A DNA stretch of 64,000 bases from Fasciola hepatica (Eukaryota > Platyhelminthes > Trematoda > Plagiorchiida > Fasciolidae): positions 4,813,001 to 4,877,000 of the forward strand of contig CANUEZ040000168.1 of the NCBI GenBank assembly GCA_948099385.1. Reading direction: 5' to 3'. The translations under genes were made by a program, and so were the position numbers. Shown here piece by piece: positions 56,405 through 64,000 of the stretch (within the stretch, counting starts at the first letter, position 1; each line of letters starts with the position of its first letter). The notes under the pieces were generated by a model, which saw only the letters and a program-made list of their open reading frames with translations, searched no databases and had not been told where the DNA came from.

Positions 56405-56845
56405 TAAATTACTAGCTGAATACTTTCACACCCAGTTAGGACTGACCTAACGGGGAACATTGATCAAGTTTTTCGAACCCTGTATATGGCCCGAGGTCAG
56501 CAGTCCAGGTCGGTGAGGAATCGCATTTTCACCACAGCGGAAGCAGTCGGAATTCGTCTCCACAACCTCCACTTGGGCGCTCAGAAGCAATTTGTGCATA
56601 CACTCAGTCTACTCTAGTCCGCTCACCATCCAATGACAGATGCTAAACCGTCCGATGGCCGACATGCTGAGCATGTGATAATCCGTTCACACGTAGTATT
56701 CGAATGAACCTGTGCTAAAATGGGCGTGAACACGACTCCCTAACATTCCCTTCTTTGACCGTATGCATCCCTTATGTATCTTTTCATATGTATTGCGTTG
56801 TATTGGCACGATTAAGAATCCTTGAAAACGAGCTTCTTCACCAAC
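56405..56845 (+). repeat. PLE 5 right inverted arm
   Basis: Reverse complement of 54502-54942. The similarity to the PLE tail continues a little beyond the arm, to about 56880, so this copy keeps more of the 3' end than the left one. Confidence 0.85.
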
Positions 56846-57014
56846 TGATTTTTCAAATGTGCTTTGTTGAGCTTCTCGGATATCCCATAGTGCTTGCACG
56901 ATGTTCAAGGTTCTCTGAGTCAGAACGAGGAAAGACTCTGTCACATACAAAAGAAAAACTTATTTAGAATGGCCACTTCAATAAAGCACTTTACTCTTTT
57001 TCATTCCCGATCCC

Positions 57015-58300
57015 ATGCTTTTGTTGTATTCACCAAACGGTTCCTTTTTTCTCACTCACCTAGTCCTCCAGTTACCACACAGAGGATCATACCTCCACTT
57101 GCACGCTCAACTTAAATCCATAATCCGAGATTTTACTTTGTACAAACGATGCGTAGACGACATCTTGGTGTGCTGGACACTAATCTGGACACAAACCTGC
57201 TTCCTAGCAATTTTAACACTGCCCATCCGAATGTTCAATTTACTTTGGAAGATGAAAGGGACAATAGTCTATCGTATTGAGAAGTATGCATAAGCCGTCG
57301 GAGTGATTTTTCCGTCCAGTTATCAGTGCAGGGGAAAGTTACATGGAAGGGACTATACAACCATTTTCACAGCTTTGTGCTGCTCAGAATGAAGAGGAAT
57401 CTTATACGTTGCTTATTTAACAGAGCAAGAGAAATCTGCTCCGAAGACACAATAAGAAATGAACTCCTTTTTCTGCGGAGTGTTTTCTTAAATAACGGCT
57501 ATCCTGAACGGTTCATCGACAAGACAATACAAGAAAATGAAGGGAAATCAAAGGAGATAGGAGCCGCTAAGAAGGTACTATATGTACGTTTGCCGTTCAA
57601 AGGCGACATGGAAGCCGAAGTTATTCAACGAAGATTATCGGGACTAATGAACAGAATATTCTACGCTGCACAGTTACAAATCCTGTTCGTTTCCAAACCG
57701 ATAGTGTGCTTTCGATTGAAGGACATAGTGCCGAATTCCGCAACCTCGTTTTGAGTGTATTCTTTCACCTGTTCCTGTGGAAATAGGTACATTGGTTGCA
57801 CGACTCGGCGCTTATCCGAACGCGGTCGTGAACACCACCCGGCCTGGCTGAACACGGGAGCAATTGAGACAATGAAGAGTGCTGTGTGCTCACACCTAGT
57901 TGAGTCAAACCACTCAGGTGGTAAACGTTTTTCGCACCACTTACAAAGTCCGAGGAAAACAATCAAGACTTGTCAAGTGTCGCATCTTAGCCACAGCCGA
58001 AGTCGTGAGTATTCGTCTCTACAATCCTCCCCTGTGTGCTCAGAAACAATTTGTGCAAGCACTTAAGCTTCCGTGGCCCACGTCATGGTCCTAAACACAT
58101 GTGCAACCACTTGAACATTCCACACTGTGATCACTTTCACATGCACACACATACTTGCAGAGACGGATTTGGATTATCATTCTCCGTTCTTATTTTGTGA
58201 GTCATATACATTGTTATGTATTGGTATGAGTACGAATAACTGAAAACGAGCTTGTTCGCCACGTTGTTAATTCTCAATGTGTTCTGTGGGATTTTTCAGA
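57015..58300 (+). mobile_element. Penelope-like element 6, 3' half with GIY-YIG remnant and tail
   Basis: The plus strand begins inside RT (FTLYKRCVDDILVCW, YVDD changed to CVDD). A long frame, 57326-57754, follows: RNLIRCLFNRAREICSED, LNNGYPERFIDKTI and VLYVRLPFKGDMEAEVI, the complete PLE linker. The endonuclease and C-terminus continue to about 58095, and the 3' noncoding tail (ACTGAAAACGAGCTTGTTC, later TTCTGTGGGA) to about 58300. The 5' part is missing. It lies back to back with PLE 5. Confidence 0.8.
57755..58095 (+). pseudogene. PLE 6 GIY-YIG endonuclease and C-terminus
   Basis: The reading VYSFTCSCGNRYIGCTTRRL, followed by SERGREHHPAWL, is the best preserved endonuclease core in the window; it keeps the Cys pair, YIG, the EH histidine and the HPxWL tail. 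An in-frame stop at 57752-57754 separates it from the linker. A frameshift near 57900 moves the C-terminus to the frame reading ATAEVVSIRLYNPPLCAQKQ. It would nick target DNA if expressed as part of a whole element. Confidence 0.75.
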
Positions 58301-58335
58301 CGAGGATGATTATTTGTCCAGTTCCTTTGAGTGAC

Positions 58336-58337
<2 letters not shown>

Positions 58338-58377
<40 letters not shown>
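58338..58377. repeat. TA microsatellite
   Basis: About 20 TA units, about 40 bases beyond the PLE 6 tail. The Ile-Tyr open frame across it is not a gene. Confidence 0.95.
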
Positions 58378-58380
<3 letters not shown>

Positions 58381-59399
58381 TGTGATAAATATTAGTTTGG
58401 TCGAACTGGGAGAAAATTTGCCACGAATGAAGTTTGAGCGAACAAAGCTCATTCCTAGAAGACAGGACCCTCTTTCTTTAATGTCTGTCCACGAGGATCT
58501 ATTTTGATGAAGCTTCTACTCTGACTCAAGCGAGCATGAGGGATTTCATAGAATCATTACTTTCATCAACAAATCCAGTCAACAGAAACAGTGAATTGAA
58601 ACATATACTACCTTCTATCAGGACGCAAGAAGTTCAGTTAACTCAAGAACAAACTACAGATTAGTACCCTCAAACCCTACTGATCTAAAGTCAAGAACCC
58701 AACTCTTCATGCGAACGCATGTGTGGGTGTGGTTTACAGGGCTTTCACAGGATCACGCTTCTAAAAATATAGGCCACGGTATCAATACTAAAAGATAAAG
58801 TTTCCAAGTGGGAGTGAAATGTTAAATGGTCATTTTTCCGTAAGTGGGGATATCTGGTAATCATCTGATTGACCAGAGTCATATTTATGGTACTCGTCAA
58901 ATGTTTATTGAGGACATCACTTCAGTTGGTGAAGAAACGTTTGAGAATTCAATACCAAGCTGAGCAATAGATTACACAACTAGGAAGGGAAAACCCCAAA
59001 ATGGCGAGGCTGAGAAAATGGCAAAAGATTAGCGTGTGAACCAATGGGAATGGCCTGGACTCCCCTCTATCTCTGCGTAAACATGCCTAATTGCGAGGTA
59101 AGGATAGACTGGATGTCCAACTTGCTTTCTATTAAAATGGACTATTTGTGCGCTGAATTGGCTTGCAAAGTTCACGAGACGAAAGACGTTCGAGTGTGGC
59201 CGACTAATAAAAGCAGACAATAATTTGGAGGCACAAACGCTTTAGTGTAACTCTGTCAAGCGAGCAATACAGAATGAAATTTCCATAAGGTTGAAAATAT
59301 ACACTTCTCAATACTTTTGAAAATCGATTTTTATCGTGGCTGAAGGTCAAGGCCGAATCAAGGAGCAAGCCTCAAATACATGCGGATGAGCACAGAGAT
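58378..59399. other. Unassigned interval
   Basis: No recognised feature. Confidence 0.3.
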
Positions 59400-59970
59400 A
59401 GCCATCTGCTCGCTGATGATGTCACTACGACTGGTACTGAAACTTTTGAGAATCAAAGAGATCAGAAACTGTTAAAAAAATATTCACTTTTTCTCCCTCC
59501 TGTGCCCACCCCCCTCCCCTCTTCCCCTCCCCCAAGAGGTCAACGGAGACAAAAAACCTTCTGTCGCTTTCAGAAACGGTGGTTCCTTTCCGAGTTAAAT
59601 CACTGTCCATGGACATTTCATGGCAGACGGGGTTAGTGGGAATTCGAGGCCTGACAGAAAACGACTCTGTGCAAGATAGGACGACAATGTCAACAAAGCA
59701 GGCAATGTGTATCTTGAGTTTGTTGGCGTCTGCCTGTCGACCTATAGACAGTTCGATATGACAAACATAAAAAGATATGCGCGGCTCATTGGTGGGGTTA
59801 CCACTTTCAGGCCTGCTGGTAGACGAAGACACGAATTAATTCAAATCCAAGGCACCCAATACAACCAGACCTCGTTTATGGATCAGATGCAAGAAGGACA
59901 AATTTTTTGGTGATCAGAAGATCAAACTACATCGATACCGGCGAAATCCGAACATCCTGGTGTTCAGAAT
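59400..59970 (-). repeat. Fragment related to the 5' region of PLE 5
   Basis: On the minus strand 59665-59545 aligns with 56100-55990: TTGCACAG, then TCGAATT...CAC, then CCATG(G/A)AATGTCCA and AGTGAT(T/G)TAAC. The rest has no motif. A C-rich pyrimidine tract (59485-59535, plus strand) interrupts the frame. Confidence 0.35.
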
Positions 59971-61485
59971 GAAACTAACAGAGGAAGAAAAATGTGAAGA
60001 ACTTGCACCGTTTCTCTATATTTTATTCATGAGACCAGTAGATAGCAATATGGAAAGAACAATTTTAACAGAAATCGACGACCATCGACCGCATACTAAA
60101 TTATAAACCAATCACCCAACGTGCCACCTAACAAGCTTTGTGCGTACCTCAGTATATTGGGACGATACAGACGGAAGCTTGCCCGATCTCCGGACAAAAG
60201 AACCACTCAAACTTTGCAAGTTTTTCATTTCCAGCCGATGCCTTAGTTGTTTTATCAATTCCTCTATTCGAGTTAACAAAATACCAAGACAAACATCAAC
60301 ATGGAAAGCATGGAAATCCTTTCATGTACACAAGGTGCGTTGTAAGCCGTAGATCACTTGTTAAAACAATTGATTATCAAAGTTTCCTACAAGCTCGTTG
60401 ACACCCTACAATCGGCTTTATCCAACAACAACAAAAAAAAGACCGTGGGAACCAACACGATCAACCAGGGGGTGGGAGGGTGGTCTGTTCCACTCCACGT
60501 CTAGCGCGTGTTAAGGAACATATGGTAAATGAAATGGTATTGAACCCACCCTGTTTTTCTGCGATTACCTTTGAATCAAACCTTTTAGGGTGACCAGTTT
60601 AGCGCGCTTATGTGTCATCACACTAGTATGCCAAATATACACGAAACGGGTAAATCAGTTCATCTTGTGAAATGCACCTGAGAGAGCGCGAAAGGCTATG
60701 AACACCACCACTGCGAGACTAGTAAACAATCAGCTGGTTAAGAAACACAGTGACCTTTACTGATATTGACCGAGGCACAAGTCCCGGGCATGTTTCCAAT
60801 TATATTCCGTTTGGTCTCAGGTTCAGTGCTGTTCTGTTCATCGAGGATGGATCACGTTAATTCATGCAGCGTCGAACACACTCTCCCCCTCTTGCATTGA
60901 TACGCCTAGCTAGCTTGCAGTCGAGTTCAAATCCGGACTGCGTGAGCCAATGCTTGGCCTTGATATTCCGGTACAATCGACAAACTCGTATGAATATGGC
61001 CGTCTGTATGGCCGCGTCATCTCATCCGGAATCTTTGGGAGCAAGGTGCTTTCGATGTTTTGATGTAGTATTCGTACTTATGTTTCCCTTCTGGAGGCAA
61101 CAACTGAGGGTTTCAATTCTCAAAAATAGCATCAAAGTCCATCAAAGACTCGACGACTGAGGGCCAACTCGCCCTCCCTGATGTTGTACAAGTAGTACGA
61201 ATTGTAGGAGTTGTTTTATACGCGAGACACTTACGCTCCGTTACAATGACCTCCTCATTTTGTGTACTCGTAAGTTGGTTCGAAATACCACGCAAGAGTT
61301 GTCTCATAGCCTTCTAGAATTATTTTCTCCCAGTTCGACCGTTTTCAGCGATATGATCATTAAGCCTCTTCAAAACTTTTCGAATAACTATTGTCTACCT
61401 GGGAATTTTCGGAAAACTGGGCTACATCTATTCCAGAGATTTTATACAGGATTTTCATTCCTTTACCGAGTGACTAGCAGATAGA

Positions 61486-61487
<2 letters not shown>
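59971..61487. other. Unassigned interval
   Basis: No gene was recognised. AGTTCAAATCC at 60925-60935 matches a polymerase III B box, but no A box lies at normal spacing; it may be a SINE scrap. Confidence 0.3.

Positions 61488-61534
<47 letters not shown>
61488..61534. repeat. TA microsatellite
   Basis: About 23 TA units. Confidence 0.95.
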
Positions 61535-61535
<1 letters not shown>

Positions 61536-62029
61536 TATGGAATCTCGAAAGTCTATGGACCCTACATGTATTGGTCAATCGATCTTACGCACTCCCATTA
61601 TGATGATGGTCAGTCGGAAACCGTGAAAACCGATCGAAAATGTTAATAAAACGGTGAAACGGCAGCAAATATAGAATGAAAGCAGACTGGAGAAGCAACT
61701 TCCAATAGGCAATTTTATCAGTTGGAAGAGATACTGAATGTGACTGTTTACATAATTTCAAGCGGAACGTATGATCAGATGAGATAAACTGGCAGGTTTG
61801 GTCCGAAACAGACAGCAGATGCAGTCATAAAGTGAATAACTGTAAGAAAAGCCAACAAAATGAGAACAAGGACATGGCTTACAGACGGCGGTATACAACG
61901 TGCGGTTCTGTGGCGTCTAAAAGTTGAAATGCGCGCTTCCACTCCACCGAAGTCAGAAAGGGAGGCAGGTGAAGACAGATGGGGTGCATGCGTGCATGTG
62001 ACCGTGCGCGATTGGCCAACCACCTGGAA
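61535..62029. other. Unassigned interval
   Basis: Overlapping open frames on both strands from about 61775 lack motifs and probably reflect a repeat. Confidence 0.3.
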
Positions 62030-62095
62030 TGGCTGGATTGGTGGAAGGTCGGATGTCAAGCTAGAGCCGAGAAGGTCAGCGGTTTGAGCCCCAGA
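62030..62095 (+). repeat. Possible tRNA-derived SINE head
   Basis: TGGCTGGATTGG resembles an A box and GGTTTGAGCCCC, about 40 bases later, resembles a B box (GGTTCGANTCC). Spacing is right for a polymerase III promoter, but two B-box bases differ and no tail or duplication was found. Confidence 0.25.
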
Positions 62096-62204
62096 TGGGC
62101 GACAGCATTCGACGAATAGTCGTTTCATGTAAAAAAAACATGTCATTCATGCAGTGGTTGGAAAGGAAAATACTACACGAAAGGCGACAGAAAACGGGCG
62201 AGAA

Positions 62205-62640
62205 TATAGTCAATACTTATTTGTTAACTCGTGTCGACCGCTTTTCGTGGAGTGCGAGGGTGATACCATTAGGCGATTGCTCACTCGAAACAACAGCACG
62301 TACTTTCCTAGAACGATGGGTAGCCTATTTGGATGTCCTGACATTGTAACCACCACTCGAGGAACCCATTTCCAAGGTTCGTTTGCTTCTCAGATGAATC
62401 TATTGGGATGCAATTAGGCGAGAAGTACGAGATACCATCCAGCAGCTAAGGGTTTGATCGGGCCTATTTGTAGACAGCTGAAATCTAATGAAAGAGATCA
62501 TGCAAAACCGGAGTGGCACGAGACTCTTCCTTTTGTCTTGTTAGACATTCGCAGTTCGGTAAAAACCGAACTGAAGTCAACGCATAACGAACTGTGGTTG
62601 GGTGTCCCCTTCGGTTGCCGCGGAAACTGATGGCACCAGA
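62205..62640 (+). pseudogene. Ty3/gypsy integrase core remnant
   Basis: LTRVDRFSW, then SLETTARTFLERWVAYLDV, match the first catalytic Asp and following helix of this gypsy family. After a frame change, DIVTTTRGTHFQGSF has Thr where the second Asp (TTDRG) belongs. RYHPAAKGLIGPICRQLKS has lost the Glu of NGMVERFHRQLK. PEWHETLPFVLLDIRSSVK follows. Two of three catalytic residues are gone and one stop and one frameshift are present. Neither RT nor LTR was found nearby. Confidence 0.7.
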
Positions 62641-62833
62641 GCCTTCATAGCTTTTCAGTTATTTTGATTACATCCAAAGCCTAACCTATTAAAAGTCGTG
62701 ATCAATAGGAAAACATAATGGCTTGATAATAAACGTTTTTATGTAAAACACATTAAAGTAAGTTCCTTCATACACGGCCAATGAGTAGGAGTTAGAAAGT
62801 TCAGATCTTCTGTTATGATTCAACTCTTCCCGT
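62641..62833. other. Region downstream of the knottin exon
   Basis: The 3' UTR of the minus-strand knottin exon should lie here. Poly(A) signals could not be assigned with confidence. Confidence 0.3.
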
Positions 62834-63018
62834 TTAGACACATCTGAAATAACTGCAATCCCCACTACAACATTCGGAATCCTTCAGACACGCACGACCG
62901 CTGTTGAAACAAGGAACACATTTGCCTCGGAATGGCGCTTCCAGTCTGCACACACTTGTCCCACAACATGGTTTGAACACTGTCCTAGAGCAAGACTCGC
63001 CGAGACCAACGCAGCTAC
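62834..63018 (-). CDS. Terminal exon of a 12-cysteine secreted-type knottin peptide (UPF0506-like), partial
   Basis: On the minus strand a pyrimidine tract ending TTCTTCTTACAG (acceptor at 63019-63020) precedes a phase-1 exon of 185 bp coding 60 residues and a TAA stop. Cysteines lie at 2, 9, 17, 18, 23, 33, 36, 43, 49, 50, 54 and 59, that is C-x6-C-x7-CC-x4-C-x9-C then C-x6-C-x5-CC-x3-C-x4-C: two tandem copies of the six-cysteine inhibitor-knot spacing joined by two residues. Examples are CVGLGESC and CLKDSECCSGDC. The pattern resembles UPF0506, a short Cys-rich family described from schistosomes; that assignment is from memory of the pattern. The exon lacks a signal peptide, expected on an upstream exon that was not found. 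Function is unknown; such peptides are typically secreted and protease-resistant. Confidence 0.7.
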
Positions 63019-63096
63019 CTGTAAGAAGAAAACAGGAATAGGAGATACTATTTCCTATCATGAAATTTCTTGAATCTATACTGTCTAATTCTGGCC

Positions 63097-63102
63097 ATAT
63101 AT

Positions 63103-63137
<35 letters not shown>
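63097..63137. repeat. TA microsatellite
   Basis: About 20 TA units with one AAT interruption, within the presumed intron of the knottin gene. Confidence 0.95.
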
Positions 63138-63230
63138 TCAATTGTACGATGAATGAACACTGAACATTAGCTCGTTCACCAATTCATGGTTTACCGAATA
63201 TACTCTGTGGGAATTCCCAGAAACTTACTA
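63138..63230 (+). repeat. Isolated PLE 3' tail
   Basis: TGAACATTAGCTCGTTCACC and later ACTCTGTGGGAATTCCC correspond to the tail of PLE 6 (GAGCTTGTTCGCC, TTCTGTGGGA) and of the PLE 5 arms. No coding part is attached. Confidence 0.5.
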
Positions 63231-64000
63231 TAGTCCTCTTGCATTTATATCTGAAGACACGTGGTAATTCAATGTGACTCCACCAAAATAACTGCTCAAG
63301 TCTTCGGTCATTTTCTTCTGCGAATTTCGTATCAATCAATACATTTGTGGAAACGATTACTGGTCTTTGTTTACTGTTAAGAAAGTGCATAAAAGGTGTC
63401 CAAAAATGTCGGAATTAGCCAATACGACTTACTTCGTAGGTTTCAACAACTCGGCTACAATCAAGCGAATAACATAGTGAACCCAATTAAGAGTTCTACA
63501 TCATTCAATCAATCTGCCTTTTTGAAATCCTAACGATGAGCCTCATTTCCATTTCATTCGATTACACGTTTTCAATAAATAAAGGTAAATGAAAGAAGAA
63601 TTGTCTGTTACTTCATCGATTGTAATCAATTCTTGTTCAGAACAAATTCTTTTTTTCGAGGTTGTACTGGTTACGTGGTTTGTATTTGTTTTGATTTTGA
63701 AATTCTGTTTGGCACATTCTGACAAACTGTAACTACCAATCATAACTTCAATATCCATCTGAGTTCGGAAGCCTTTTATGAGAGATCAAACGCGTGTGCA
63801 AGATGCTATGTGTGTGCCGTATGCCTCGCTCGAAGACATTTTGACTGCATTTTGACTGTTACAATCTGCCATGACACCGTGTATTTCATTTTCAAGCTCG
63901 ATGTTTCTTATCAGGTAGTCGATCATATCGTCAATATCATTCGCGAATCAGACGAATATTTCACGCAGTAAAGATGGCTTTCGTCGAGGTGAACACGCGC
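63231..64000. other. Unassigned interval to the window edge
   Basis: A GAA/GTAAGT donor-like site lies on the minus strand near 63430, but the frames feeding it contain stops or no signal sequence. The upstream exons of the knottin gene may lie beyond the window. Confidence 0.3.

Larger units (their letters stand above)
54502..56845 (-). mobile_element. Penelope-like element 5 with inverted terminal arms
   Basis: Reading the minus strand from 56845: an inverted copy of the element's own 3' end (56405-56845), a 5' region (56345 to about 55990), RT pieces (55878-55498), endonuclease (about 55050-54960) and finally the normal 3' end (54942-54502). The arms pair at a constant coordinate sum of 111347 over 441 bases without a gap and with few mismatches. 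PLEs are known to carry LTR-like partial copies in direct or inverted orientation. The coding part is frameshifted and shorter than a full PLE. Confidence 0.75.

Noticed and set aside
63543..63758. Upstream signal-peptide exon of the knottin gene
   Set aside because: The frame lacks a hydrophobic leader and no donor in the needed phase follows it; the donor-like site near 63430 is fed by frames with stops.

Overview
The window looks like repeat-rich, gene-poor nuclear DNA of a parasitic flatworm, most likely a fluke and possibly a tapeworm. The grounds are Ty3/gypsy and BEL/Pao pol remnants, a CR1-like LINE with a PHD-type finger, several Penelope-like elements (PLEs) with GIY-YIG endonuclease remnants, and one exon for a 12-cysteine knottin-like peptide that resembles the schistosome UPF0506 family. 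Species cannot be named. There are no prokaryotic operons, no CRISPR array and no convincing complete host gene; the knottin exon is the only host-type coding sequence I would defend.

Layout. 1-3.65 kb: two decayed gypsy relics in opposite orientation (RT/RNase H/integrase on +, gag/protease on -) plus an old Pao-type LTR fragment. 7.3-8.8 kb: a near-perfect 295-bp inverted repeat around an 883-bp spacer. 8.9-23.6 kb: a nest. A minus-strand gypsy element has LTRs at 8946-9511 and 22999-23564, and its body is split by a young 4.1-kb BEL/Pao element (11269-15371), by a CR1-like LINE (about 15.7-19.8 kb) and by about 2.5 kb of unclassified DNA. 23.6-30.4 kb: unassigned, with a tRNA-like SINE candidate. 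30.4-32.6 kb: PLE 1. 32.6-41.6 kb: mostly unassigned. 41.65-43.6 kb: a 1.95-kb LTR element carrying only gag, inserted in a CTA microsatellite. 44-58.3 kb: five more PLE copies, a probable solo LTR and two inverted-repeat structures. 59-64 kb: scattered PLE and gypsy scraps, then the knottin exon.

How the parts relate. All three LTR elements that can be delimited lack the reverse transcriptase core. Two of them (the Pao and the gag-only element) keep one long open frame and have identical or near-identical LTRs. They look like non-autonomous elements moved recently by enzymes supplied elsewhere in the genome, sitting among much older dead copies. The PLEs differ in decay: one keeps a YVDD motif, others have YVDQ or CVDD, and one is bounded by 441-bp inverted arms made from its own 3' end.

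All similarity calls are by eye from motif knowledge; no database search was run.
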